Shown here: one piece after another, positions 33,496 through 42,420 of the stretch
Layout of the letters: every line of letters starts with the position of its first letter
Numbering within the stretch: the first letter of the stretch is position 1
NCBI RefSeq assembly: GCF_003946545.1
Contig: NZ_RHOA01000001.1
Location: forward strand, 62,001 to 126,000
Direction: 5' to 3'
From: Levilactobacillus tangyuanensis
GTDB lineage: Bacteria > Bacillota > Bacilli > Lactobacillales > Lactobacillaceae
DNA length: 64,000 nt
Made by a program: the position numbers and the translations under genes
The notes under the pieces: generated by a model
What the model was told of the DNA's origin: nothing
Seen by the model: the letters and a program-made list of their open reading frames with translations, nothing else
Databases searched by the model: none

Positions 33496-33529
33496 CATTA
33501 TGAGTCAAAACGCTACGGTTAGGTGGTTG

Positions 33530-35164
33530 TTACTTGGCAATGTAGGTTGTCTTGAAGTCGTAAGGCACACCGGCTGGATTATAGATGATACCCTTGACGT
33601 TGTGACGCAAGAGCTGAGACTTGGCCGTTTGGAACAAGGGAATCGTTCCCTGGTCGTTCATCAAGATCTTTTCGGCCTGTACCAGCTTGGTCCAGCGCTT
33701 GCTAGGTTGGTTACCGTCCTGATTTTCCGCCTCATCCAAGAGCTTGTCGTACTGGCTGTTCTTCCAGCCGCCGGTATTGTAGCTGGAGTTGGATTCGAAG
33801 ACGTCCAGGAAGTTAATGGGGTCGGCGAAGACGGATTGCCAGTTAGCCAGGGTTAGCTCGTAGTTCCCGTTATTTTGTTGGTTAATCAGTTGGACGTAGG
33901 GAACCGTCTTGATAGTGACCTTAACGTTGGGGAGCTTTTCGAGCGAGCTTTGGACGAATTCGGCCGTTTGCTTACTGGTATCGGTATCCGAAACGGAGAG
34001 GGTCAGGTCTAACGGCTTCTTGCCGAGTCCCTTAGCGAGTAAGGCCTTGGCCTGCTTGAGATCGTAAGACGTCCCGGTCGCGGTGGTCGCCTCTTGGTTA
34101 AAGGCTTCGCCTGTCTTAGGGTTGTTGCCCATGCCAGCCGGCACGTAACCCTTGGCGGCCACGGAGCCATCTTGCAGGACGTCATTGACCAATTGGTGCC
34201 GGTCGATGGCCAACGATAAGGCCTTCCGAACGTCGGCGTTCTTGAGCGCGGCGACCTTCTTCTCATTCAGGTCTAGTCGTTGTGATCCCGTTGGCAACCG
34301 TTTCACAAAGTCCTGACTGTTGCTGTTGTTCTTGATTTGTTGGCCGCTGAGTAGCGTCTCGTCGGTCTTCCTAGCGTTGAAGAGGTTGTAACTGGTGGTG
34401 GTACTTTCGGTCACGGCCACGTTAATCTTGTCGAGGCGGACGGACTTCTTATCCCAGTAGGTGGCGTTCTTGGCCAGCGTCCAGGATTTACCGGTGCCGT
34501 TCCATTTACTGAGGCGGAAGGGCCCGTTGTAGACGGTCGTGGCCGAGCTCGTGCCGTATTTTTTACCATACTGGTCGACGGCCTTTTGATTCAATGGGTA
34601 GAAGAGCGGCCAGGCCAGTAATTTCTTAAAGTAGAGGACGGGTTTGGTCAACTGAACGGTCAACTTGTAATCCCCGTGGGCCTTGATCCCCAAGGCGTTG
34701 AGCGGCTTCTTTCCCTGGTTAACGGCCTCGGCATTTTCAACCTGATAGAGGTAAAAGGCATCCTGTGAGGCCGTCTTGGGCGCTAAGGTCCGTTGCCAGG
34801 AATAGACGAAGTCCTTGGCGGTCACGGGTTGGCCATTCGACCATTTGGCATCCTTGCGCAACTTGAAGGTGTAGGTCTTGCCACCGTTGGTAATCTTGGT
34901 GCTAGTGGCCAGCGCGTTGGCCGGCGTTCCTTTGCTGTTCAATCGGTAGAGACCTTCCTGGGTGTTTTGCAGGACGGTAAAGCTCAACGTGTCGGTGGCC
35001 TGAGCCAGGTCGGAGGAGGCGAGCTCGGATGGCTCGGTCCAATTCAGTTCCTGCTTAGCGGCATACTTACCGCTGCCCGTTTGGCCGCTCGCCTGGCTAC
35101 CGCATCCAGCCAGGGTTAATACACTTAGTGCTGCAATAGTTAGAATCGTTCCCTTACGTTGCAT
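33530..35164 (-). CDS. oppA: Oligopeptide ABC transporter substrate-binding lipoprotein (OppA-like)
   Basis: 544 residues from ATG 35164 with AAGGAGA at proper spacing. A true lipoprotein signal ends LAGC (Cys20). The rest is a family 5 solute-binding protein (GLYRLNSKGTPANALATS; DAKWSNGQPVTAKDFVYSWQRTL; YNGPFRLSKWNGTGKSW). It is a paralogue of the gene at 2771-4411 but keeps its lipobox. Peptide capture for an Opp permease is the family role; the permease is elsewhere. A T-box with its own promoter controls it, giving amino-acid-starvation response. Confidence 0.9.
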   Translation of the reverse strand: MQRKGTILTIAALSVLTLAGCGSQASGQTGSGKYAAKQELNWTEPSELASSDLAQATDTLSFTVLQNTQEGLYRLNSKGTPANALATSTKITNGGKTYTFKLRKDAKWSNGQPVTAKDFVYSWQRTLAPKTASQDAFYLYQVENAEAVNQGKKPLNALGIKAHGDYKLTVQLTKPVLYFKKLLAWPLFYPLNQKAVDQYGKKYGTSSATTVYNGPFRLSKWNGTGKSWTLAKNATYWDKKSVRLDKINVAVTESTTTSYNLFNARKTDETLLSGQQIKNNSNSQDFVKRLPTGSQRLDLNEKKVAALKNADVRKALSLAIDRHQLVNDVLQDGSVAAKGYVPAGMGNNPKTGEAFNQEATTATGTSYDLKQAKALLAKGLGKKPLDLTLSVSDTDTSKQTAEFVQSSLEKLPNVKVTIKTVPYVQLINQQNNGNYELTLANWQSVFADPINFLDVFESNSSYNTGGWKNSQYDKLLDEAENQDGNQPSKRWTKLVQAEKILMNDQGTIPLFQTAKSQLLRHNVKGIIYNPAGVPYDFKTTYIAK

Positions 35165-35187
35165 CCCCAAACATCTCCTTAAATAAA

Positions 35188-35460
35188 AATCGTCCTTATG
35201 TCTAATCACATAAGGACGATTTTACTCGCGGTACCACCTTGCTTTATGGGGAGCTCGCGCCCACCATCTCCGTAACTTCTGTTGCCAAAAGTCGGAAGCG
35301 GTAACGGGCTTCAGGTCGAGTCGTCAGCTTGCACCGATGACTTGCTTCCAGGTTCATCTTCGCGGTTCCGTTGTAAGCCACCTTTTCAGCTACCGGTGGT
35401 CTCTAAACTTAGCGGGAATCGCTACTCTTCCTAGTCAGGCGTTCGTATATGTTTAATATG
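35188..35460 (-). ncRNA. T-box leader of oppA copy 2 (candidate tRNA-Met specifier)
   Basis: Minus strand: T-box AAGGTGGTACCGCG (35227-35240), followed by terminator AAAATCGTCCTTATG...CATAAGGACGATTTT (35188-35223). Stem I has AGAGACCACC-GGTA-GCTGAAAAGGTGG at its top. The specifier loop lies between a CTAGG/CCTGG helix and a GCGATTCC/GGAACCGC helix and reads GAAGATGAA, placing ATG at 35355-35357 (GAT is the alternative). The same ATG reading in the copy 1 leader supports tRNA-Met sensing. Confidence 0.9.
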
Positions 35461-35466
35461 GCTCCA

Positions 35467-35495
35467 ATCATAACCAGGCGGTTTGGGTTTGTCAA
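35467..35495 (-). promoter_or_regulatory. Promoter of the T-box/oppA unit 2
   Basis: TTGACA, 17 bases, TATGAT on the minus strand, leading directly into T-box stem I. The stretch from here to 35771 shows no gene. Confidence 0.85.
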
Positions 35496-35771
35496 CAAAG
35501 AAAGCTGGGATTGATTGGGAAGCGTTTGAAAATTATTAAAGACAATTAGTAGAAGGAATAACCGGGAAAGGGGTGGAAAATAAATATAATTATAAAGAGG
35601 CTAAATTCACGGCCGAAATGAATAAATATGCATAATTAACGCATTGTTCCTTTTCTCTTTATATATAGACTTGGGTTTACGGGTTCGGTAAAATAGCAGT
35701 AGGCGCTGATTGCTTTAATTTTAGACTTAGCGTTGGCGATGCTTAGACACAATGCACAGGGGAGAAGCAAA

Positions 35772-35900
35772 TTGAAAAAAGACGATGACGATTACCATGG
35801 CGCCTTCGAGGGAGACTATTTCGGCTGTTTCACGTTCTTAGTAGCGGGCACCATTGCCGTTATTGCCGTTGTGTTATGGTTCGGCATGGTGACTTATTAG
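35772..35900 (+). CDS. 42-residue single-helix membrane peptide
   Basis: Short frame with a TTG start and AGGGGAG at ideal spacing. The peptide has an acidic head (KKDDDDYHGAFEGDYFGC) and one hydrophobic helix (FLVAGTIAVIAVVLWFGMV), ending in TY. It has its own terminator 35 bases later, which supports expression. It stands between the T-box and the AEC transporter. No family recognised; candidates are small regulatory membrane proteins or toxins, with no evidence for either. Confidence 0.6.
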   Translation: MKKDDDDYHGAFEGDYFGCFTFLVAGTIAVIAVVLWFGMVTY

Positions 35901-35934
35901 TCGGGGTATCTAGCAACTACATAGGCTTTAATCC

Positions 35935-35966
35935 AAAGAAGCGACTCGTGAGAGTCGCTTCTTTTT
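35935..35966 (+). terminator. Terminator of the small peptide gene
   Basis: AAGAAGCGACTC-GTGA-GAGTCGCTTCTT followed by TTT. Confidence 0.87.
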
Positions 35967-36091
35967 GTTTCCCCTTATCAATGCCAGTTACAATTAGACA
36001 GATAACTTACAATTTCATCATTTGAATACTCATCGCGTAAAGGACCGATAATAGCCAAAGATCCAGGAGGTTAAATACGGAGGTGATCGTG

Positions 36092-37165
36092 ATGGAAATA
36101 TTGAAAGCTATCAGTGCAACTTTTTCCAATGCAGCCATTATGAGTTCAATTACGTCTACGATCTTTATCATTCTGTTAGGTTTCTTCTTGCGGCGTAAAG
36201 GGATTTTGGGCGATAATGTTGGTAAGATTTTAACCAACGTCGCCTTAACCGTGGCCATCCCTGCCTTGGCATTCAACTCGTTCATGCAACCCATGAACGG
36301 GGATGCCTTTCAACAAGGCATGGGCGTGTTAATCTGGGGGATTGTGATTTACATTCTCCTCATTTTCGTCACGCCGTTCATGTACCAACGTTACGTGAAG
36401 GGTGAACGCGAAGTCTTGGCGATTCTGACCACCTTTGGGTCCACCACGTTCTTTGGGATTCCCATTGTTGGCGCGGTCTATGGGGTCAAAGGGGTTATGT
36501 ACAGTTCCATCTTCAACATTGGCTATCGGATCTTCCTGTATTCTTACGCCTACATCAAGATGTCTGGCCTGAAGATGGAAGGCAAGAACATTAAGAAGAT
36601 GTTCCTGAATCCCATCGTCATTGCGACCTTCCTAGGCCTGTTCATGTGGCTTGGCCAACACCTGGTTCCCCAAGTCACCGTGCCCGTGGCGGTCAACGGG
36701 GTTGAAACGGCCAAGATGGCCTCGGTGGCCTTCTACCGGATTGACCAAACGGCACTCTGGCTGTACAAGCCACTGAGCTACCTGGCCAATTTGGCTTCAC
36801 CACTCGCTTGGTTAGCCATTGGGACCACGCTGGGGTCCATTTCGATTAAGGATGCTGCGGCCGACAAGACGCCATGGTATTATTCTCTTAACAAGGTCAT
36901 TATCGTGCCCCTGATTAACCTGGTACTCCTGATTCTCCTGGACATGACCGGCTTGTTATCCTTGAACTACATTGCGGTCGCTACCATCGTTGTCATGATG
37001 GCAACACCAACGGCGGCGGTGGTTTCCGCCTATGCCATTAGCTTCGACCGGGATGCCGTCATGGCCTCGAATGCGTCGTTCATCTCAACCATTTCGGCCG
37101 TGGTGATGATGCCAATCTGGATTGCCGTCATGGAAGTTATTAATAGCTTAGGCATGTTGAAATAA
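36092..37165 (+). CDS. AEC (auxin efflux carrier) family transporter
   Basis: 357 residues with ten helices in two inverted halves (LRRKGILGDNVGKILTNVALTVAIPALAFNSFMQ; FGSTTFFGIPIVGAVYGVKG). The start at ATG 36092 has GGAGG seven bases upstream. AEC carriers in lactobacilli move malate or other organic acids. The next gene, 18 bases on, encodes a D-2-hydroxyacid dehydrogenase, so the pair probably handles a 2-oxo or 2-hydroxy acid. The direction of transport is unknown. Confidence 0.85.
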   Translation: MEILKAISATFSNAAIMSSITSTIFIILLGFFLRRKGILGDNVGKILTNVALTVAIPALAFNSFMQPMNGDAFQQGMGVLIWGIVIYILLIFVTPFMYQRYVKGEREVLAILTTFGSTTFFGIPIVGAVYGVKGVMYSSIFNIGYRIFLYSYAYIKMSGLKMEGKNIKKMFLNPIVIATFLGLFMWLGQHLVPQVTVPVAVNGVETAKMASVAFYRIDQTALWLYKPLSYLANLASPLAWLAIGTTLGSISIKDAAADKTPWYYSLNKVIIVPLINLVLLILLDMTGLLSLNYIAVATIVVMMATPTAAVVSAYAISFDRDAVMASNASFISTISAVVMMPIWIAVMEVINSLGMLK

Positions 37166-37183
37166 GAAAAGGAGTGACAACCT

Positions 37184-38185
37184 ATGGTTAAAATTGCAGC
37201 CTATGGCGTTCGACCACTTGAACGTCCCTACTTTGACCGTTTGAATAAATATAATTATGACCTGATTTATATCGAAGATTTATTAACGCATGACAACGCC
37301 GACCTGGCGAAGGATGCGGATGCCGTGCTGGTACGGGGCAATTGCCTCGTGGATCGCGACAACCTGGAAAAGTTTTCCGGCTGGGGCATCAAGTACGTCC
37401 TTACCAGAACCGTCGGCTATAACCATATCGATCTGGCTGCCGCCGCAGACCTGGATATTGCGGTGGCTCGGGTCCCAGGTTATTCGCCATACGCGGTGGC
37501 CGAACTGGCCTTCACCCTGGGGATGACGCTGTTTCGTCACGTTAACTTGGCAATTGATGGCACGCGGCGCGGCGACTTTCGGGTGACCGACGGGATGTTT
37601 AGTCACGAGATTCATCGCTCAACCGTGGGTATCGTGGGGGTTGGTCGGATCGGCTTCACCGAAGCCAAGCTGTATCAAGGCCTCGGTGCGGACGTCTTGG
37701 CCTATGACCCGTATCCTTCGCCAGCCGCGAAGGAAGCCCTGGAATTAGTCGATCTGCCAACGCTGCTGGCCACCAGCGACATTGTCTCCATTCACGTCCC
37801 CTATTTCCCAGGGAAGAATGAAGACCTGGTCGATGCCGACTTTGTTGGCCGCATGAAGGACGGCGCGGTCCTGGTCAACACGGCCCGTGGTGAATTGGCC
37901 AACATTCCGGCAATCCTAGCTGGCATCGACAGTGGTCATCTGAGTGGCTACGGTGCCGACGTCATTGTGGACGAAGCCGCGATTCTTGGCAAACACTTCG
38001 CTGACGTGGGCGACGTTCCCAGTGCGCCGGTCCGCGACCTCCTGGCCGCCAATCCGCGCGTCCTGATCACGCCCCACATTGGGTCCTACACGGAACCCGC
38101 CCTGGAAGACATGATCAGCATCAGTTACGATAATTTCAATGATTTATTAACCACGGGCAGCACCAAGAATGCGATTCACGCCTAA
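37184..38185 (+). CDS. NAD-dependent D-2-hydroxyacid dehydrogenase
   Basis: 333 residues, family of D-lactate and D-2-hydroxyisocaproate dehydrogenases. The Rossmann motif is GVGRIGFTEA; the catalytic Arg is in NTARGELA and His in TPHIGSYTE, with the Glu of the relay in the preceding helix. YGADVIVDE is the usual acidic lid. It reduces 2-oxoacids to D-2-hydroxyacids with NADH. Co-transcribed with the AEC carrier (ribosome site AAAGGAG, 18-base gap). Substrate chain length cannot be read. Confidence 0.87.
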   Translation: MVKIAAYGVRPLERPYFDRLNKYNYDLIYIEDLLTHDNADLAKDADAVLVRGNCLVDRDNLEKFSGWGIKYVLTRTVGYNHIDLAAAADLDIAVARVPGYSPYAVAELAFTLGMTLFRHVNLAIDGTRRGDFRVTDGMFSHEIHRSTVGIVGVGRIGFTEAKLYQGLGADVLAYDPYPSPAAKEALELVDLPTLLATSDIVSIHVPYFPGKNEDLVDADFVGRMKDGAVLVNTARGELANIPAILAGIDSGHLSGYGADVIVDEAAILGKHFADVGDVPSAPVRDLLAANPRVLITPHIGSYTEPALEDMISISYDNFNDLLTTGSTKNAIHA

Positions 38186-38186
38186 C

Positions 38187-38229
38187 AAAATAGCGTCCCG
38201 ACAATTTAATTGTCGGAACGCTATTTTTA
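38187..38229. terminator. Bidirectional terminator
   Basis: AAAATAGCGTCCCGACAA-TTTAA-TTGTCGGAACGCTATTTTT between the convergent dehydrogenase and zinc-ribbon genes. Confidence 0.87.
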
Positions 38230-38236
38230 ATGGATT

Positions 38237-39733
38237 TTAGTAGTCATCGTCTTCATCACGATGAGTATCCTTAATCGTGGTGGAGCCGGACACGCTGGTA
38301 ATCTCGTAATTCAGGTTAGCGGAACTGTCATGGCTGGTATCCTTCATGTTGGCGGTGTACCGCAACGTTTGGATGTGGTGGGTGTCTTCGAGTTCGAAGT
38401 CATACTCAACGTCGAAGGTGACCACACTGGTGCCATTAGGACCGGGCTTAATGGCCGCAATGGAGGTCGTCATGTCGGTACCGTAGATGTCATCGTCATC
38501 TTCATAACCGGACGCCATCTTTTGGAGTTGGTTATAGAAGTTGCCACTGGACCCTTCGGAGAAGAAGTCGGACATGTCGTCCCCGTTGTCGTCGGTTTCG
38601 TCATCGTTACCGTTTGCGACGGCCTGAACCGTTTCAAACAGGTTGGAATAGAAGTCGTCGGCATCGCTATTACTGATCAAGTTCGGGTACTTCAGGTCGA
38701 TGTTGTTGCCATCGTCGTTCTTTTGTAGTTGAACGGAATTGGACACGGCCTTGCCGGCACTTGAGGTGTAGTGCGCGGAGACGGACATGTCGGAAGACCA
38801 AGGCTCGTCCTTCAACCGGTAGGTCCCGGAATTGTCGACCGTCCCGATCTTCTTACCGTTCAGGTAAATGTCGGAGCCGGGCACGGTGTTCAGGTTGGCG
38901 GAAATCGTGGTCAAGTCCAGGTCATAAGACTTGCTGCTGGTGATGTGATAGTCGCCACTGTTGACCAGGTTATGCTTACCGACCTTGCCACTGGCCTGCA
39001 AATGATATTGGCCAGGAGCCAGCGCACTCAACCGCTTGGAGTAGTTGTCGGACGTTGCCGTGGCGATTTGCTTGTGGTCCAGGGTGATCTTGTTACCGGT
39101 GTGGTTGGTCGTGACGGTTGGGTACACGGGACTCACAATGATTTGGTACTTCGGGAAGAACAGCATGTGGCGTCCGTTCGTCCGGAAGCTAAAGTTGCCG
39201 TTGTCGCTACGGCCGGAGGCGGCCAATTGGTCCTTTAGGCTGCTGAGGTCGCCAGCATGGGCGCTGTAGTACCGGTTGATTGGCAGGAGCGAACTCTTGG
39301 TAATCTTGAGGTCGGGACTGGAACTGGTGAAGTCGTTGGTCATGTTCTGCCCCTTTTGGATGTCCGTGATGGACCGATCCAAGGTGACCTGCCGAGAATA
39401 GTGATGGAAGCCCCAGGCAAAGAAGATGATCAGGAGCAAGACGACCACACCAATGCTGGTCCACTTGCGCCGGTTCTTCTTCGAAGCGGGCGATTGATTC
39501 TTGCCGCCTCGTAAGCGTTCGCGCAGGGAAGGCTTGGTAGTCGTTGTTTGGGTGGTGGCCGCTGGGGCTGGGGTGGTTGGTTGGGCGGGAGCGGATTGGC
39601 TCTCGTCTAATTGGTACCCACAGTTAGGGCAAAAGGTGTCGCTAGCTGATAATGAATGCCCACAATTAGGGCAAAAATGGCTTTGGCCGCCGGGCTGATT
39701 ATCAGCGGGCGCGGCGAAATGGGATAAGTGCAT
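38237..39733 (-). CDS. Zinc-ribbon membrane protein of TcaA type, C-terminal of operon
   Basis: 498 residues. N-terminal double Cys pairs (CPNCGHSLSASDTFCPNCGYQ, residues about 21-40) form a zinc ribbon; then a Pro/Thr-rich linker, a basic patch and one membrane helix (WTSIGVVVLLLIIFFAWGF). A large outside part of about 380 residues has repeated Ser/Asn/Asp-rich beta domains and ends very acidic. This is the TcaA-like layout of cell-envelope proteins linked to antibiotic response. ATG 39733 follows GGAGG. It is last in an operon with two other zinc-ribbon genes. Confidence 0.8.
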   Translation of the reverse strand: MHLSHFAAPADNQPGGQSHFCPNCGHSLSASDTFCPNCGYQLDESQSAPAQPTTPAPAATTQTTTTKPSLRERLRGGKNQSPASKKNRRKWTSIGVVVLLLIIFFAWGFHHYSRQVTLDRSITDIQKGQNMTNDFTSSSPDLKITKSSLLPINRYYSAHAGDLSSLKDQLAASGRSDNGNFSFRTNGRHMLFFPKYQIIVSPVYPTVTTNHTGNKITLDHKQIATATSDNYSKRLSALAPGQYHLQASGKVGKHNLVNSGDYHITSSKSYDLDLTTISANLNTVPGSDIYLNGKKIGTVDNSGTYRLKDEPWSSDMSVSAHYTSSAGKAVSNSVQLQKNDDGNNIDLKYPNLISNSDADDFYSNLFETVQAVANGNDDETDDNGDDMSDFFSEGSSGNFYNQLQKMASGYEDDDDIYGTDMTTSIAAIKPGPNGTSVVTFDVEYDFELEDTHHIQTLRYTANMKDTSHDSSANLNYEITSVSGSTTIKDTHRDEDDDY

Positions 39734-39750
39734 GTAGATTCCTCCAAGGA

Positions 39751-40191
39751 TTATAGCTGATTATTAGGAACAAAGGCTTCGCCGGTCAAGAAAAGCTGAC
39801 CTGGCTTAGCGGACTGGGATTCAATGCTGACGCGAGCAACGCCGGCATAATGCTTGGCCAACATGAGGCCATAGAGGCGCTTCATGAGGTCTTCCCAGAC
39901 GGGTTTCATACCGGATTGCGCGGAGACGCTACTTTCGGCGAAGACCAGCCCTGCACTGCGGTAGCCGGTGGGGATGATGTCAGATTTCGTGATCATGAAA
40001 TTCTTCGTTTCCGCGAGTTCTTCGGGCGTCAGTTCCAGGTCGAAGAGGGGAAAACTCTTGTCGGCGGCGTAAGGCGTGAAGATATAATCATCGTCGGTGG
40101 TTAAGGTCGTCCCACATTGGAGACAGAAGTTGGCATCCGCCGTGTTTTGGTGGCCACATTTGGAACAGATGCGGTAGATATTTTGCTTCAT
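39751..40191 (-). CDS. Small zinc-ribbon protein
   Basis: 146 residues without a membrane helix. The N-terminus carries two Cys pairs (CSKCGHQNTADANFCLQCG). The rest is a soluble domain of unknown fold (LELTPEELAETKNFMITKSD; MKPVWEDLMKRLYGLMLAKHY). It sits between two TcaA-like membrane genes in the same direction, with gaps of about 18 bases, so it probably acts at their cytoplasmic zinc-ribbon ends. No precise family recognised. Confidence 0.75.
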   Translation of the reverse strand: MKQNIYRICSKCGHQNTADANFCLQCGTTLTTDDDYIFTPYAADKSFPLFDLELTPEELAETKNFMITKSDIIPTGYRSAGLVFAESSVSAQSGMKPVWEDLMKRLYGLMLAKHYAGVARVSIESQSAKPGQLFLTGEAFVPNNQL

Positions 40192-40209
40192 AGGTCAAGT
40201 TCCTTTCTA

Positions 40210-41370
40210 TTATGCCGGGTCAAATTTGCCCGTGTCGGTATTATATTCGGAGTAAACGTCGTGAATGTCATCGTAACGGTACGTGCCGAAGAGCGAATGA
40301 TCGTTCGCATTGTCGTAGACTTTCACTTGGTAAACGTCGGTGTACGGCTCGGAGACCTTGAAGTCAAAGTCATCCTCGGGGTAATCGAATTCATCAGACA
40401 CGGAATCGATGGCATCCTGCTGATCGCTATCGACATCGTCTTGGTCGGTGTAATCCGACGCCTTGGGATTATTACCGGTTTGTTGTTGGACTTGGCTATT
40501 GTTATTAGAGTTATCCGTGGTGTTGCTATCATCGTTGTTGTTATTGGTGGTGGACTTCTCGGCTTTGAGTGACTTGGCAATCAGGTCAATCTGGCGGTCG
40601 TTGTCGCCACTAGAAATCAAGTTGACGGACTGAGATGCCGTTGAACGGCTGCCCGTCAGTTTAAATTTGTAGTGTCCAGGGAAGAGCGGACCGGCCTTGT
40701 AGACATAGTGGTCACTCTTCGAGGTCACGAGGTCGTCGCCATTGGCAACGATCGTGGCGTTATCCACATTGGTGGCCACCGTTGGATGCATCGTGGTGAC
40801 CCGCAGCTTGTAGATTGGGAAGATCAGGAAATTATGACCGTCGGTAACCAGCTTAAAGGTTTGATCCGTGGTTTCGCCGGATTGTTTGAGACTGGCCTTC
40901 ATGCTGTCGACGTATTTCGGATGCGTCCGTGCGTAGGTCAGGAAGGGCTGAACGGTATCCCCATCAATTTTTAAGCTGGGATTGTCGCTCAGTAAGACCT
41001 TAGCCAGGTCATCACTCTGATTGCCGGTGATCATGTCGGCCATGTTATCGATTTGCTTATCCTTGCCGGCCTGCTTGTTGTAAAAGGACAGGGCAAGGAC
41101 CAGGACAATCACCCCGGCAATGGCGATGATGCTCCAGATGACGCGCTTGAACCAGCGGCCTTTTTTCGCGGGCTTGCCGGTCTTTTTCTTGCGGGACTTT
41201 AATAAACCCCGGCGCTTTCCCTTCCCGTTACGACGACGGTGGGGTTCGGCCGTTTCAGGAGTCGAGTCGGTCACCGCTGTAGGCTGGGCCTGTCGAAGGT
41301 CGTAGCCACAGTGATCACAGAACGCACTTCCAGGGGTCACGGGCTGGTGACAATTGGGACATTCTTTCAT
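40210..41370 (-). CDS. Zinc-ribbon membrane protein of TcaA type, first gene of operon
   Basis: 386 residues from ATG 41370 with GAGGAG upstream; 20 earlier codons are unsupported. Zinc ribbon at residues 3-26 (CPNCHQPVTPGSAFCDHCGYD), a basic linker, one membrane helix (VIWSIIAIAGVIVLVLALSFY), then an outside region of about 280 residues with a TcaA-like domain and a low-complexity N/D/S-rich stretch near the C-terminus. It opens the three-gene zinc-ribbon operon. Confidence 0.8.
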   Translation of the reverse strand: MKECPNCHQPVTPGSAFCDHCGYDLRQAQPTAVTDSTPETAEPHRRRNGKGKRRGLLKSRKKKTGKPAKKGRWFKRVIWSIIAIAGVIVLVLALSFYNKQAGKDKQIDNMADMITGNQSDDLAKVLLSDNPSLKIDGDTVQPFLTYARTHPKYVDSMKASLKQSGETTDQTFKLVTDGHNFLIFPIYKLRVTTMHPTVATNVDNATIVANGDDLVTSKSDHYVYKAGPLFPGHYKFKLTGSRSTASQSVNLISSGDNDRQIDLIAKSLKAEKSTTNNNNDDSNTTDNSNNNSQVQQQTGNNPKASDYTDQDDVDSDQQDAIDSVSDEFDYPEDDFDFKVSEPYTDVYQVKVYDNANDHSLFGTYRYDDIHDVYSEYNTDTGKFDPA

Positions 41371-41746
41371 AAGATTCACTCCTCGAGGTGAGGTGGACGT
41401 AAAAAAGCTTCGGCCGCACAGCCTAAACAAACTGTCGGCGGCTGAAGCTAGTCTGATTAGATGACGCTTAATTATGTATGATGGTTAATGACAATCGTAA
41501 AACAGATTGACACCCAGCACTCTACCTCAGTATTAAGTTTTAACTATGCCATCATTATACGCTAATACTCGATAAGTGGCCTAACAATTTTTAACTGATT
41601 ATTTGACAAAAGGTGAGCATGGTAGGATCGGTTGCCACTCCGACTGTCCGTTTAGTCGTCCTGCGCTATCGTTGGGCATCTTTACTTGTTAACTCTGGCC
41701 GTGGGCTTCGTAGGAGAAAGACGGTCGTTCGCTGCGGTGCCCTTGC

Positions 41747-41853
41747 GGGCTGGAACGCGGTGAACATGACTTCAAGCCAAAGGGCGGTCTTGAAGGTCAG
41801 TTCTGCTTAAGCGGAGCAGCCCACTCCCCTAAGGCAGTTCCACGGCTGAGCCC
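41747..41853 (+). repeat. Folded repeat, R copy 1
   Basis: Begins GGGCTGGAACGCGGTGAAC and ends ACGGCTGAGCCC, with P1 GGGCT/AGCCC. Hairpin 1 is CTTCAAG/CTTGAAG around CC-AAAGGGCGG. Hairpin 2 has CTGC/GCAG ends with TAAG...CTAAGG. The plus orientation faces R copy 5. The surrounding 41371-42055 holds no supported gene. Confidence 0.78.
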
Positions 41854-42055
41854 CGTGCGCCTCCGCTCACTAATATTGGCCATTGAGCCGACGTCGGCTT
41901 GATGGCTACTGTGCTGGGTCACGGTGTCGGGGAATCTTGAAAATTGGGTGGTTGGGTGTAGAGAGTTGGATGGGACTTAGTTTTTAGTGGGTTCCCATGC
42001 TGACGTGAAGTCAGGGCGACCGTGAGTGGCCGCAGGATGAATAATGTCGGACAGA

Positions 42056-42096
42056 TAAAAAGTACCAGCTCTTCTCTATAGAAGAAACTGGTACTC
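42056..42096 (-). terminator. Terminator downstream of the NUDIX gene
   Basis: Minus strand GAGTACCAGTTTCTTC...GAAGAGCTGGTAC followed by TTTTT. It ends a transcript that would contain R copy 5. Confidence 0.82.
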
Positions 42097-42194
42097 GCTA
42101 GTCCGATTAGGATAAGTCATGTTTAGTCGTTGTGCCTGGTTTGTGGGCTAAGCGATTGGCCATTTTTCCTGGATCTCAGTGACCGAAGGAACCC

Positions 42195-42302
42195 GGGGCC
42201 CAGCTGTGGGACCACCTTAGGCGAGTGGGCTCCTCGGCTTAGGTGGAACCGATTCTAGAGACCGCTCTTTGGCTCTAGATCGTGTTCACCGCGTTCCGGC
42301 CC
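42195..42302 (-). repeat. Folded repeat, R copy 5
   Basis: Minus strand begins GGGCCGGAACGCGGTGAAC and ends GCTGGGCCC. Hairpin 1 CTAGAG/CTCTAG; hairpin 2 CCACCTAAGCCGAG...CTCGCCTAAGGTGG keeps the CTAA/CTAA loop. Inverted relative to R copy 1 and in the 3' region of the NUDIX transcript. Confidence 0.78.
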
Positions 42303-42362
42303 ATCAAGGGTCCCGCAGGGAACGCCAGCCTTCACAGCTTAGGCTTTGACCCAGATCTGGTC

Positions 42363-42405
42363 TTTGACCCTGCGGGCCATGGTTTGGTTCTTGACCCTGC
42401 GGGTC
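42363..42405. repeat. Short direct repeats TTGACCCTGCGGG
   Basis: Two copies of TTGACCCTGCGGG 30 bases apart, and a related CCCGCAGGG just before them, between R copy 5 and the NUDIX gene. Confidence 0.6.
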
Positions 42406-42420
42406 GAAAGGATAGAGAAC

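Noticed and set aside
35519-35533. cre-like GGGAAGCGTTTGAA
   Set aside because: Too many mismatches at the conserved positions and no promoter context.
41613-41810. 65-codon frame in the R copy 1 tract
   Set aside because: It runs through the repeat, has no ribosome site and resembles no family.
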